Positions 1-11,386 of a stretch of 64,000 bases of DNA are shown one piece after another. The DNA comes from Rhipicephalus microplus (taxonomy: Eukaryota > Arthropoda > Arachnida > Ixodida > Ixodidae). Made by a program: the position numbers and the translations under genes. Under the pieces are notes generated by a model. It saw nothing but the letters and a program-made list of their open reading frames with translations, ran no database searches and was not told where the DNA came from. The stretch is taken from positions 280,311,776-280,375,775 of the forward strand of contig NC_134710.1 in assembly GCF_043290135.1 (NCBI RefSeq), in the 5' to 3' direction. Position 1 is the first letter of the stretch. Each line of letters starts with the position of its first letter.

Positions 1-734
1 CCAGGGCAACAGGAACGCTATGCATACCACTGCGCAAAAAACGCCTCAATGGGCATGTCATCAGTGGGAAGAGAAGCCGTTCAGAGGTAAGACCTCTGGC
101 CAGTGGAGGAATGAGACATTAAATACTCGCAATACAATCAGGTCTGAGAGTAGAGCGAAAGAATGGAAATCGAACAACTACAAAACACTGCCGCACGACA
201 CACAATCGACACCCCGCGGACAGGTCATACCAAACCACCGGGTACTAGAAGGCAGACTAAGCAGACTCGGGCAAAAGAAGGTAGACCAGGAGCTTGGGGT
301 CGAACGTTGCTAATCTCCGCGGGCATCGGGACGCAAATTTGTTTTGTTTTGTTTCCCTGGGAGGTTGGCTCATACCCACTCAAGGGGATTGGCCAAGAAA
401 GTGTAGTGCAGTTTTTCTGTGATCATTTTAACTATGTGTAATGAATTGGTATTATAATAGGACTAATGTAAAAATAAAAACAACATAAAAAGAGGAAACG
501 AAAAAACAAAAAAAAAATCAGGTTGAGCAATTTGGAGATTTGAGGTGTTATGATTACCACTCAGCTGAGTTTACTTCACTCTGCCCTGGGGAGTAATAAA
601 TAATTTTTTTGATTGAAGATCACAAAAGTATACGCTTGGTTGCCTGAATATAATCGCAAACGGCATTGAAAGCATCCCTGTGGCAATGTCCCAAAGCTGA
701 GGCGCCAAAGCTTAGCAAATAGGTCGCATCTTTC
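1..734. other. Unassigned AT-rich flank with a poly-A-rich repeat tail
   Basis: No gene is recognised. Positions 339-500 start with a GTTTT run followed by 'ggctcatacccactc' and end in an A-rich tract. The same motif with a similar A-rich tail recurs at 38800-38960, so this is a dispersed repeat, perhaps a retroposon 3' end. The open frames at 20-441 are short, overlap each other and show no domain; they are not called as genes. Confidence 0.4.
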
Positions 735-1950
735 AGCGTCGTCGTTTTCCATCTGCTGATGCTAATGAACTCAGATAGATGGCGCTCACCCACAGAGGTA
801 TATGGGCCAAGCACCGGGCGGCCGAATATGTAAATGAAACTAAAATTGAAATAAAGCCAATCTGAAAAATTTGTTTAGAGATAATACTGCCTATAAACAA
901 AAATATTTGCTGAGCAAGCGGTCAAACCATCTTTTGTTCCTGACAGACATCGCTACGAATTATAAGCTAAAGATCTGAATTAGTTAGGGTTCACTAGCAC
1001 GGTAATCTTTTAGTTGCATTGATGTGATGAAACACCGTGGAGCATATATCCCTATTGCAGTAACAAATGAAGTGCCGACAAATGATAAAAGTACTGGTAG
1101 ATTTATTTCTTAGCTGTTGTGATGGGGCTACTAAAAATCTTTTTTTCTGATTAGAGTAGCCACGACAGTAGCCACGACATAATAAAAAAAATGTTCGATT
1201 GTTTCAGTTTTGCTTCAAAAAATGCACAGCGGTGACGCCTTTAGTCGGTATTTGCTCAGGTAATAATCTAGTTGCAGATGCTCGTAACAGCAAGCATGTG
1301 CACCGGTCTTCATTTGCTTCGTTCTTTTGCGCAACAATATACAACAGTCTCACTGTTGCAACAGTCTTACTATCTAGTTTATATACAACAGTCTGTACTA
1401 GAACAATATAGCACAGTCTCACTGTTGCAACAGTCTTATTATCTAGTCAGCCATACAAAAACTCGAATTTACATCACCTGAAACAAGTAAAAAATCACGC
1501 AGGTTATGTTCGCAAAAAGGAAAGTTAAGATGAAACTATAAAGCGAAAACTATCCCTACAAATGTTCATCATTTGAAAAGAAAAAAACGTAAAACTAATA
1601 TCATTATTCACTTCTATTTATTTTGAATGATCCCATCAAAAAGGCTTCATCACGAAGGAAGACGAACGTAGGCGCCAGCAGACAACTGATTCTAATAAAG
1701 GCGGGACCTAAGGCATATATATCCATAAGCAGCGTAGGCACCAAGTTCGAAGAATAATGGAGCGTTGATAACAGCAAATTACGCAGCCGCTTTGATGCCT
1801 TACGTTTGCTATACTCCATCGAACATTGTGACGTTGTGCCTGTGCAGCTTGTGATTGTATGTACATACAGGAAGGAGTGTTGTGAATTTAGTGACTCGTT
1901 TGATTTGTTCGAAAAAAGACAGGCCTGCGTGGAAAGCGCAGCACAGTCAG

Positions 1951-2835
1951 AGCAAAAGCTAGAAGAGCGGCCTTTAATAGCCTTTTCGTAACAGTCGTTG
2001 CGTAAACACTGCAAGCAAATTTGCTGGGTACCCACTATGACCTTATAATAATATTTCTGGGTACTATAGCAGCATTCACTATGCTGATTTGCGCCATTTT
2101 TTATGAAGCGTTGTATCCGCTAAACACTTGCAAGTAATTTTGTGCAAATTATTCATGCGGTACCTGACAACGATGAGCAGAGAATGCGCCAAAGTTATTA
2201 GGTCATCAAAAAGAAGCTTTTGTAATAGGTTTGGGATTGGATGACCCACTTCTTACGCTATTTTCATTGTGTGACGCCTGGTTTTTCCTTTCCTGTTCTG
2301 AAACATTTTATTACTCATGATAACGCGATTCTTTTCCCAACATCGAGCGTGCCTAAGAAAGGTTTGAGAACAAGTTCCAAGGACAGACAAAGCGAAAACT
2401 AGAAGAGCGGGATTTCAGAGCCTTTCTTAACACTGAATGGGTAACTGCTGTGCACACTTGCTGGGTACGCACTATGGCCTTAATAATAATAATTTCTTGA
2501 TAGTATAGTAGCATTCGCTTTCTCATTTTTTGTCATTTCGTCACTAAGCGTTGTATCCGATAAACACTTTGAGGTAATTTCCTGCCTATTCTTCGTGCAG
2601 TGGCTGACGATGACGAATTATGCCTAAAGTGGGTATGCGCCACAGTTATTAGGTGATCAAAAACAAGCTTTTGTAATGGGTTAGGGCATTGGACGACCCA
2701 CTCGTTAGGCAATTTGCATTCTGTGACACCTGATTTTTCCGTTGCTGTTTTAAAAATTTTTATTACTCATAATGACGTGATTCATTGCCTTAGGTCGAGC
2801 GTGCCTAGAACAAGCTTGCGAGCAAGTCCCAAGCA
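1951..2835 (+). repeat. Two tandem units of about 440 bp
   Basis: Unit 1 starts at 1951 ('agcaaaagctagaagagcgg') and unit 2 at 2391 ('agcgaaaactagaagagcgg'), an offset of 440 bp. Both units then share 'gctgggta', 'gcgttgtatccg', 'ttattaggt.atcaaaaa' and 'cgagcgtgccta' in order. The right arm carries matching units on the opposite strand at about 36500-37350. A minus-strand open frame at 1604-2035 has stops in its right-arm counterpart, so I do not call it a gene. Confidence 0.7.
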
Positions 2836-3009
2836 CTGGCATGGCTTTAAAAATCGGAGCGTGAGATCCTGGTCGTTATACAGCCAGAATGGCTAATGCC
2901 AAAAACGTACTCCATAGGAATTATTCTTTACAGTGGTGCCCGTGGTCGATCCCCAAATACTCGTATTTCACATTCAGAGGAGCCCACAAGTGAAGGCTTC
3001 GATGAATAG

Positions 3010-3790
3010 CGCAGCGCCAAAATGATGTTTATAACAGACATTTACTCTAGATGATTATTGGTCAATAATTGCAGTGTAATTATGTCAGAGTTTAACCTAA
3101 TAAAAAGATTTTTTAAGCGCCTCTTCTCAAAACGAGCCCCACTGCTGTGGTCTAGTGGCCAAGGTACTCGGCTGCTGACCCGCAGGTCGCGGGATTGAAT
3201 CCCGGCTGCGGCAGCTGCATTTACAATGGAGGCGGAAATGTAGTATGCTCGTTTGCTCAGATATAGGTGCACGTTAAAAAACCCCAGGTTGTCGAAATTT
3301 CCGGAGCCCTTCACTGCGGCGCTTCTCATAATCATATGGTGGTTTTGGGACGTTAAACCACGCATATCAATCAATCCATCTTCTCAAAATGAAATTAAAA
3401 TGGGTGACGCAGTTCTTGTCCATTGTGACTCCTTTAACTGACAAAAAATGTAAATTTATTACACGGCCATTCACTATACAAGATACTGAACGTGACGTTG
3501 AAATGTTACCATAGTCAAAAACGCCAGAACCTGAAGGAATACCTGACGAGTTTTGCAGAACATTAATATCAGTACTGTGCCGTGCACTGCTTTACAATTT
3601 CCCGCTGTGTTTGAATTTGGAGACGCTTTCTCGATCTTTTACTCGAAGCAACAATGCTCAGACAGAGAAAACCTTCGTCACTTTGATCACTTCAGACCAA
3701 TCACATTGTGCAACGTTGGCTACAAAATTTTTACAAAGGTACTTTCAAGCAGAGTTACTTGCAATGTCACTACACAATTTTGCCCATCAG
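3010..3790 (+). pseudogene. L1/Tx1-like LINE reverse-transcriptase fragment (split by the SINE)
   Basis: The segment at 3393-3790 encodes, in shifting frames, the N-terminal part of a LINE reverse transcriptase: a finger-region stretch (EGIPDEF-like) followed by FRPITLCNVGYKIFTKVL, the standard RT block ahead of the palm. The part at 3010-3121 is its upstream continuation, separated by the SINE at 3136-3378. Catalytic palm motifs are absent because the fragment stops at about 3790. Homologous fragments lie on the minus strand at 35810-36190 and within 12405-14310. Multiple frameshifts make it a relic. Confidence 0.7.
3136..3378 (+). mobile_element. Ruka-like tRNA-derived SINE, full length
   Basis: The head carries Pol III promoter boxes (A-box-like 'tggtctagtggc', B-box-like 'gggattgaatccc'). 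The body has the tick-type 'gtgcacgttaaa', 'ccccagg' and 'tttccggagccc' blocks, and the end is 'catatcaatcaatcca'. It is flanked by a 14-bp target duplication, TCTTCTCAAAAYGA, at 3122-3135 and 3379-3392. The paralogous sites near 36190 and 14175 lack the SINE, confirming insertion into an older LINE copy. Naming as Ruka is from memory. Confidence 0.85.
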
Positions 3791-4599
3791 ACGTGTGCAT
3801 GGTGTTCCGTTGTGCTGCCAGTGACGTGTTCGAGACGGGCGTGCAGTCGCCAAAACTCGGTTCTGCGAATGCGGCGACTGTTACTAGAAGCTGACCGTGG
3901 TGCCGTGAGACGGGTGTGCTGGTGCCACAACCAAGCCCCACGGAATGTGGTGGCTGTTTAGGGAAGCGGAAGAGTCGACCTAGCAGAGCTGAGCAACCGT
4001 GCCATTCGAAGGGGAGTTGGGCTCCTTGTTGACGTTCACACCCCTTAATTTTTCCTCTTCCTGCTAGCCACCCCTGCCTTTCGTGAAATAGATTAAGCTA
4101 CCGAGGGAGAGAAAAAGGCGGGAATGGCAGAGGTAAACAGGATGAATGGGGACGAGAGAAGAGAAGGGCCCGTGAAAGCTGAAATGGCAGGCGCCAGTTA
4201 ATACCAGTAAACGTTTTCTCAAAATGGAAATAAATATTTTTTCCAAGTTTCCTAAATCGAAAACCTGCTTTGATCACCGGCCGAATCTTGGTCATTCCAC
4301 CCAATATACCCCACAGCGCTACAAACTGGTTAGCCGAGGGGGAATGAAGAAATGACCTTCGGAAAACTGCAGACGGAAGATCGACTTCTGTGTATCCGGG
4401 AACGGCCGAGCGAGACTTTGTGGCTCCGGAAGGCACAACCGTCGCAGTAACCGCGTGAAGTTTTTGACGACTTCAGGAAACAAGGACGAGGAGCAGAAGG
4501 TAGACGACGATCTGGAATCGGCGGAACTGTCAACGTGGCTCCGGGAGACACTTCGTTCGCCATCTCGATGTTGGATGAGAGCTTGAGCGATCACGTTTT

Positions 4600-5665
4600 G
4601 CCGGACGATAAAAACAGGGTTCTATCTGGCGATTCGCTCTGAATTGACCACCACTAGTATGCGGTGAATATTGGAGAACTAGTGGATGGCACTTGTGAAG
4701 GTATGGATATCGGAGGGTTAATCTAAGAAGAGCTGTTGCTCTGTTTAGACATCAATGGCAGGTTAAGAAAGCCAAAACTTCGTAGTGCCATAAGCAAAGT
4801 GGGTTTCTAGGAGGACGAGCTCACCGAGGCCTGGGAAAAGTATGCGATGAGAAGAAAGATAGAGTGGAAGAGAAGATGGAAAGAGCGCAAGAGAATGAAA
4901 GGCAAGAAAGCAGAGAACAATGGCAGGCAGAGCTTGAGCTCAAGAAAATGAAACTGGAGCAGGCGAGATTAGCGAGCAGTGCAGATGTGGCGCCGGCGCA
5001 AACAGAGAGCGTGAAAAGGATGTGTTTGCTTCAGTCGTACAAAACAGGCGATGACATTCGTCTCCACCTGATTAATTTTGAACAGATCTGAGAGAACCAT
5101 TCATTTCACCAGGACACATGGCCATAATGGTTGCTTGAGTTGTTACCGGGGGAGGCCTCGAAGGTCATGGCCAGACTGAGCGCAGCCGAGGCAGGCGCGT
5201 ACAGCTTAGTGAAATCGACAATACTCGCAAAACACAGGCTCTCCATAGAAGAATTTCGAAGACAGTTTAGATCGGCAAGAAAAAAAAAGCCTAGTAAAAG
5301 CTTTGTTGAATTTGCGTGTAGCCCGAGTGATAATTTTTCAAAGTGGGTGAAAGGAGCTGGGGCGGATAACTTAAGTAATCTGGGTGATCTAATTTGCTTG
5401 GAGCAGTTTTATGACACCCTGCCGGATAACGTGCGCCTGCGGGTCAATAATAGGCAGGACGGTGTGTCCGTGAGGAGTGCAGCACAGCTTGCCGACGAGT
5501 ACGTGGCCTGTCGAGGCTTCAGGACACCGATGAACAGCGCACATCACTATCAAAAGCCTCCACCACGGCCCCAATCTTACACTCGAGAACCACAAAACAT
5601 AACAAATGAGCGAGACGACACAAGAAGAATATCGGCGCTTGCTGAAGGCAGGCCTGATTAGTGGA
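4600..5665 (+). pseudogene. Truncated gag of INT-first Ty3/gypsy element A (copy A1)
   Basis: This is a gag relic homologous to 18470-19485 and to the minus strand at 28690-29810. In order it shows a short SAP-like helical N-terminus (about 4715-4810, with stops), a charged coiled coil rich in E, R and K (4864-5010), and a SCAN-like capsid segment (5131-5560) with LPGEASKVMARLSAAEAGAY, EEFRRQF and QLADEYVA. A frameshift separates the coiled coil from the capsid part. The homology ends abruptly at about 5665, before the zinc knuckle, so no pol follows. The upstream leader (about 3800-4600) is shared with the right arm and probably includes untranslated or LTR sequence of the same element, but I could not define LTR ends. 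Confidence 0.7.
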
Positions 5666-5749
5666 TAGCATCTAGAAGCTATTCAAAACAAAAATAAGCC
5701 CTTTCAACATAAATGTTGGCAGATCCCACCTACAGTGTAAATCGATGAT

Positions 5750-7288
5750 ATGCGAAGCACGAATGAATAAGGTTCAATGTCATTTTAAAGTCAGCAGAAA
5801 GTTACGCGCTGGAGATAAATGATGCCGTACATGACCTCCATGTCATGATTATCATGTTTAGATGTGTCGTTTACCTTCACCACCTATTGACTTCACGTAA
5901 TACCAAATTTAACGTATGTGGAGTTAGCGAAACGGCCGTGAGAGCATGGCGTGTTGTCACGTTCTTACATGACACGCGTGTCAAGATTGTCATGCTTGCA
6001 GCAGTCATATACTTCCTTCAGCAGCTCGCGTCACGTAACATCAAAGTTGGTATATGTGGAGCAAGAAAACGGCCGCGAGTGCATCATGAAGGGCCCAACA
6101 TACTCCAATGTACTTTGACGCGTGCGCACACTGGGCATAGTGACGCTGCGTTAGCAAAACGCGAGCACCCTATAGACCGACGCCAGGCGGCGACCGGCAC
6201 GACCTTCGTCCGTCAGTGCAGCCCGACAGCAACCGGAGCGAAATGCGACATGTTGCATTACCCAGACAACACTGCGTCTCCCTCTTTTCGTGACAATGGG
6301 ACGCCGTGCGCGCAGAAACGCGTATGCGTCCAAGCAACACAACGTGCGTCTGCGAGTATATGGCAGGACCGGCGCCTAGCGTGGCGACGTGGGCGTGACG
6401 CGACGAAATCAACGCTGGTGAGCACGTGCACCGCGTCACGTCAAAATGAATTTGCGCCTTGACAGTGGCATGTAGTCATGTTCTCATATGACACAAATCT
6501 CATTATTATCATGTTTCCATGACCTTCGCCATTCATTGATGTCACGTATTACCAAATTTGGCATATGTGAAGTTAGCGAAACGGCCGCGAGCGCATCATG
6601 AGTGTGGCATATGGTGATGTTGTTTCATTATTCGCATGTCATCATTATCATGTTTGGATGTGCCTTAGCTTTTTCGTTCGTTCGCGTCGTGTAATACCGA
6701 GTCTGGTACATGTGAAGTCAGCGAAATGGCCACGAGTGCATCATAAGCGTAGCATGTTGTCATGTTGTTAGATGACACGCATCTCAAGATTATTATGTTT
6801 GCACCATTCGCATACCTTCTTCATCCATTCACATACCGTGATACCAAATGTGACATATGTGACGCCAGCGAAACCACCGCGAGCGCATGATGACAGTGGC
6901 ATGTTGTCATAAATTTACATGACACGCATGTCACGATTTTAGTGTTAGGGTCTGTCGCTTGTGTTTACCATGCATACATATCATACCATATCAGTTTTAC
7001 AGCATCCCATGTGATCAAAACCACCGCAATAGCTGCAATACTAGGAAATGCAAGTCATGACATTCATGACATACATGTCATAATTTTCATGTTAATAATA
7101 GTCAAATAGGTTCTTCATATAGTCTTTTTATGCCATACCAACTTTGTTATCAATACCAATATAAGAAACTGACAGGAGAGCTAAAAGTAGTTGGCGGCTA
7201 GATATATTGATAGATAGATTGATAGTAGATAGATAACTAGAAATATATATATTTATATATATATATACATATATATATATATAGATAA

Positions 7289-7327
<39 letters not shown>

Positions 7328-7367
7328 CGCTCAACGTCGCCGATGTTTGCTAAGAAATGCTTTGCAT
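5750..7367 (+). mobile_element. Non-coding inverted-end element with minisatellite core and GATA tail (copy 1)
   Basis: It begins at ATGCGAAGCA (5750-5759) and ends at TGCTTTGCAT (7358-7367), an inverted pair with one mismatch. The core has tandem units of roughly 145-150 bp, marked by repeated 'gcgaaacggccgcgag' near 5929, 6065, 6577, 6721 and 6867 and by 'atgtcatgattatcatg'-type palindromic motifs. A GC-rich insert at about 6085-6450 interrupts the units. The element closes with a (GATA)n tract at about 7270-7327. Similarity to copy 2 extends about 30 bp upstream of 5750, so the true left end may lie slightly outside. No transposase is seen. The open frame at 5845-6462 is not conserved between copies. 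Confidence 0.7.
7270..7327. repeat. (GATA)n microsatellite
   Basis: A run of GATA units follows an imperfect TA-rich stretch, at the right end of the inverted-end element. The same placement occurs in the other two copies. Confidence 0.95.
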
Positions 7368-7459
7368 ATAATACAAAGCGGCTAGCTCAAACTACTCCTC
7401 ATTCATGCTACACAATGGAACACACCAATTGCACTTGCCAAGAAAAATAAAGTTGCTTG

Positions 7460-7630
7460 TGTAGAGAGGAAGAAGAATATGTGCCGCAGTGGGTCACGCC
7501 TTTAGCAAAAGGAGCCAAGCGCGAGCGTTTGCCCCGATTGCTGTGATTCCTGAGTCCGTTGCTGCCGCCCGCTTTCCGCATCAATAGACCTACTGTGCAA
7601 GTGCTACTTGTGCCAATAAACCCCGTTCCA
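7460..7630 (+). repeat. 5' LTR of element C
   Basis: Starts TGTAGAGAGG and ends CCGTTCCA. It contains an AATAAA polyadenylation-type signal near 7616. It differs from the 3' LTR at three sites, seen around 'cacgcc/cacacc', 'caaaagg/caagagg' and 'gcatcaat/gcatgaat'. Confidence 0.92.
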
Positions 7631-7633
7631 GAG

Positions 7634-7651
7634 TGGTGGAGGTGCGGGGTA
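7634..7651 (+). promoter_or_regulatory. Probable primer-binding site of element C
   Basis: TGGTGGAGGTGCGGGG begins three bases after the 5' LTR and opens with the TGG expected to pair with a tRNA CCA end. I cannot assign the tRNA. Confidence 0.55.
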
Positions 7652-7697
7652 CTTCAACCTGGAACTCCGCAACAGGAAACTACCTGCCATCCCAGAA

Positions 7698-8955
7698 ATG
7701 GCTGAAGAAACCACCCAGCAAGGTACGACCCAGCCTCCGATGGTCATCGTGCCCACTTCGCTACGCGTGAGTGAATCACCTTTTTTCGACGGTACCGATG
7801 AGCAAGACGTAGAAGATTGGCTGTCGACATTTGAAAAGGTAGGCGCAAGCAACAAGTGGGACGACCCTTCGAAGCTTCAATATGTACCCTTCTACCTGAA
7901 AGAGGTGGCGGGTCTCTGGTTTAACAACCACCACTCGGAATTCGCCACTTGGGGTGCCTTTAAGCTACGCATTACCGATGTGTTCGGTCGCCCTGAGGTA
8001 CGCAAGCTCCGTGCCGAACAGCGCCTACGGGGACGCGCACAGCTTCAGGGGGAAGGCTTCACAGGCTACATCGAGGATGTGCTCGACATGTGCAAGCGCC
8101 TTGAAACTTCAATGATCGAGGCAGACAAGATCAAACACATCTTGAAGGGGATAGACGACGACGCCTTCCAGATGCTGCTGGCCAAGGGCCCCAGTACCGT
8201 GTCTGAACTCGCCACTCTTTGCCAGAGCTTCGAGGAATTGCGCAAGCAACGGGTCATGACACGGCGGCCAGCGACTACCGACGAAACTCTCGCGGCATTG
8301 ACCCTAGGTGGAGACAACAACACAATCATGTCGGAAATCAAACGATATGTGCGCGAGGAGGTGGCCCGACAACTTTCGTGTCTGTCGTATCAACCGGCAA
8401 CGGAACCCTCTTCTGAGCGTCTCGCGCCCGCCATCAGACACGTAATACAGACGCAGGTCTCTGAGGCACTGCCGCCCGTCTCTCAGACAACACCTGTCAC
8501 CGCGCCATTGACTGACGCTGCTGTTGCTGCTACTCCACCACGACCTCCACTTCGGCCGACTCCCCAGCCTCTACGAGTACCAACGACGCCAGTTCCAGCA
8601 ACACAACAGCGCTATCACGGAAACCCTTGGCGCACAGTTGACAACCGTCCAATCTGTTATGCATGCGGATATCCATAGTCACGTGGCGCGCTTCTGTCGC
8701 CGGCGCTTCGCAACGAGCCCGGCTGCAGCTCCGAAGTACTCTGACGGCTCTTTCCCGGCCCCGTACAACGCGCAACGAGAAATTCCCCGTCAATACGACC
8801 GACAATCAGTGCAACGCGACCCGTCCCCATCCGAAATAGACCACCACCCTGCTGCTGACTACCGACCATTCGGTCCCCGTCGCTCATCCTCACCACGCCG
8901 CTACCATTCTCCGTCCCCGCTGCGTGGCCGACCGAACCCCGCAGAGACGGAAAAC
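7698..8955 (+). pseudogene. gag of element C (frameshifted in the zinc knuckle)
   Basis: The ATG at 7698 follows the leader and opens 326 codons. Residues about 30-200 resemble a gypsy capsid: FFDGTDEQDVEDWLSTFEKV, then a region with LRAEQRLRGRAQ, GFTGYIEDVLDMCKRL and LCQSFEELRKQ. A proline-rich linker precedes the knuckle start CYACGYP. The knuckle is broken by a one-base frame change near 8675, and the remaining GH...C part continues in the frame of 8524-8958 (HVARFCRRRF) with an R/S/P-rich tail. A gypsy gag is normally about this size. It would form the cytoplasmic particle. The start fits its position about 70 bp after the LTR. Confidence 0.85.
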
Positions 8956-8973
8956 TGACTGCCGCAGCTCCGG

Positions 8974-10577
8974 AGGCACGAGCTGCGAAATCGTCGCATT
9001 GTAGAAGTCCTCGCCCGTCCCCCACAAACGTTCTGGAACTGTTTGTTGAAGGTCTACGAACTCTTGCGCTTGTTGACACAGGTGCCGCTGTATCTGTGAT
9101 GAGTCAAAAACTCTGCCGTTCGATACGAAAAGTAACGACGCCGCCTCCCGACGTATTGCTGAATACCGCGAGCACGCAACCTATTCGACCAGTCGGAGCA
9201 TGTACAGCGAGAGTAATCATTCAGGACGTCCTGTACCACATCGAGTTTCTCGTGTTGACCACTTGTGCCCACGACGTGAAACTAGGATGGGATTTTTTGT
9301 CATGGCACCACGCCGTAATTGACTGCGCTCGCGCGCAGGTGGAATTATCTGTGTTTTCAGATGCGCCATCTACCGACAATGAGCGCACTCACCTGGGCAA
9401 GCTTCTTGTTGCTTCCGACGTTGATGTTCCTCCTCTTAGTGCCATCGTTGTCCCCGTCAATCGCACTGAATTGTCCTGCTCTACCGTTGTGTTCTCCCCA
9501 CCTGACGTTTTAAGTCGCCGCCACGGTACGTATCTGCCATACGCCGTTCTGCCACCTCACCAAGATACTTCCAGAATTGTCGTTTGCAATCCTAGCTCAT
9601 GCCCTCTCACCTTAAGAGCTCTCGAAACACTGGGCTATGTTCATCCTGTTGATGACAACGTTATTGTGCCTATTGAGTCCCACGACCCTGGCCAGCAACT
9701 TCAACTGAACGCCGTTACTTCTCTTTTTACGCGGGATGACTACTTCTCGGATATCTTCAATCGTTCCATCGACAGCAAGCTTCCTTCGGATCAACGGGAC
9801 CAGCTAATAGTCTTTCTGCATGAATTCCGAGATTCATTTGACCTTCCTCAAAAGGCACTGAGTCAAACGAACACCGTCGCTCACACAATCTACACCGGAA
9901 CGCACGCTCCTTTGCGGCAACGCCCCTACCGCGTATCACCCAAGCAACGAAGTGTAATTGCAGAGCAGGTGGATGATATGCTTCAGCGCGGTATCATCAA
10001 ACAATCTGCTAGCCCCTGGTCTTTACCTGTTGTGGTAGTGAAGAAAAAAGACGGTTCGATTAGATTTTGTGTCGATTACCGGCGACTGAACAAAATTACA
10101 CGGAAAGATGTATACCCTCTTTTCCGCATCGACGACGCTATCGATTGCCTACAAGGCGCCGAATTCTTTTCTTCGCTAGACTTACGTTCAGGTTACTGGC
10201 AGGTTCCGATGGCAGAGTGTGACCGTCCCAAAACAGCGTTCGTTACGCCGGATGGCCTATACGAATTCATGGTTATGCCATTCGGTCTGTGCAATGCACC
10301 TGCAACGTTTGAACGAATGATGGACAGCATTTTACGCGGCCTTAAATGGCAGATATGCTTATGTTGCCTCGATGATGTTATCGTATTTTCGCCTGATTTC
10401 CCTACCCACGTCGACCGTCTGCGCACCATTCTTCAGTGTCTTACCAAGGCAAACCTCCATCTTAACCTAAAGAAGTGCCGCTTTGGGGCTCGCCAACTTA
10501 TTGATCGATGGATCATTGTCGATCTTATCAAATCGATGGATCATTGTCGCCGTCGACCATCTGACGAGGTATGCTGA
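8974..10577 (+). pseudogene. pol part 1 of element C: protease and reverse transcriptase
   Basis: The reading frame runs open from about 8974, so the usable frame starts well before the first GTG/ATG near 9096. The retropepsin active site ALVDTGAAVSVMS is at 9063-9100 (DTG at 9075). The RT shows GIIKQSASPWSLPVV, FCVDYRRLNK, SSLDLRSGYWQV and MPFGLCNAPATFE in order. The catalytic box reads CLDD at about 10365, so the usual tyrosine is replaced by cysteine. At 10503 the RT breaks off before its thumb, and RNase H is absent. The frame then runs into shifted integrase sequence to 10577. Confidence 0.9.
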
Positions 10578-11351
10578 AACAGCTCCACTACCAATGGCAG
10601 GTGCACGTGACGTAGTCAATTTCGTTTTGTGACGCTTCGTACTGCGTCACGGGGCACTACGTGAACTACTAAGTGATCGAGGGCGTGTCTTTTTATCCGA
10701 AGTTGTACAACAACTCCTTCAGGCATGCCGCACGGTGCACCGCACCTCTACAGCCTACCACCCGCAGACCAATGGTCTAACTGAGCGCTTCAACTGAACG
10801 CTAGGAGACATGCTCACCATGTATGTTAATTCCGACCAATCAAACTGGGATGTCATTCTCCCATTTGTGACCTATGCGTACAACACCGCGACGCAGTCAA
10901 CCACAGGCTTCTCGCCTTTCTTTCTTCTATATGGGCGTGAGCCATGCTCCACCATTGACACCATTTTGCCGTATCGTCCCGACGTCTCAGAGTTCAGCCC
11001 TTTTTCTGAAATTTTGCACCACGCTGAAGAGTTCCGTCAGCTGGCCCGATCATTCACCTCGGACAAGCAAGCACTCGAAAAAGACCGCCACGACCGCGAC
11101 CAGCAAGTCGAGACTTTTGCCGTGGGCTCGCTTGTCTGGCTCCGACTGCCCTTCCACTCCCCAGGTCTGTGTCCGCTAAGTTTGCCGCCAAGTTTCACGG
11201 TCCTTATCGCGTCGTCGAACGTCGATCTCCTCTCACATACGTATTTGAGCCGATCACGCCATCTACAGACAGGCGATGCCTTGGTCGTGAGACTGTCCAC
11301 GTGAGTCGTCACAAGCCATATCACGACCCACTCCTAATCTCGTCACCTTGA
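10531..11351 (+). pseudogene. pol part 2 of element C: integrase core and GPY/F module
   Basis: This resumes inside the integrase core. VDHLTRYAE supplies the first Asp, SDRGRVF the second, and TAYHPQTNGLTERFN the Glu, so all three acidic residues are visible. Two in-frame TGA stops (10630 and 10795) each sit where CGA would be expected, consistent with CpG decay. A frameshift near 11165 separates SLVWLRLPF from the C-terminal FHGPYRVVERR module ending HVSRHKPY at 11351. The integrase N-terminal HHCC domain has been deleted. Confidence 0.88.
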
Positions 11352-11386
11352 CTTGCCAGGATGGCTCGTCTTCGTCGCCGGGGTAT

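Larger units (their letters stand above)
735..5665 (+). repeat. Left arm of an old inverted segmental duplication
   Basis: Read on the plus strand, this segment matches the minus strand of the right arm (38610 down to about 28.8 kb, interrupted by element B). Colinear landmarks are 'agcgtcgtcgttttcc' near 735, the 440-bp tandem units, a LINE reverse-transcriptase fragment, a leader block at about 3800-4600 and the gag fragment of element A. By eye the arms are roughly 75-85% identical, so the duplication is old. The arm ends in the middle of gag at about 5665. Confidence 0.75.

Noticed and set aside
1604..2035. 143-codon minus-strand open frame in the left arm
   Set aside because: The homologous right-arm sequence (about 37300-37740) has stops in the same frame and no domain is visible, so it is an open stretch in a repeat.
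3160..3215. tRNA-like sequences with A and B boxes (also at 41640, 59670, 60540)
   Set aside because: Each is the head of a Ruka-like SINE with body, tail and target duplications, not a tRNA gene.
5845..6462. 205-codon plus-strand open frame
   Set aside because: It spans minisatellite units and the GC-rich insert of a non-coding element and is not conserved in the other copies.
5929..6880. Regularly spaced repeats that could suggest a CRISPR array
   Set aside because: Units are about 148 bp, diverged, and tandem without unique spacers, in a eukaryotic sequence with no cas genes.
9319..9513. Short plus-strand hydrophobic frame within element C
   Set aside because: It is a shadow of the protease-RT frame of pol and has no support of its own.
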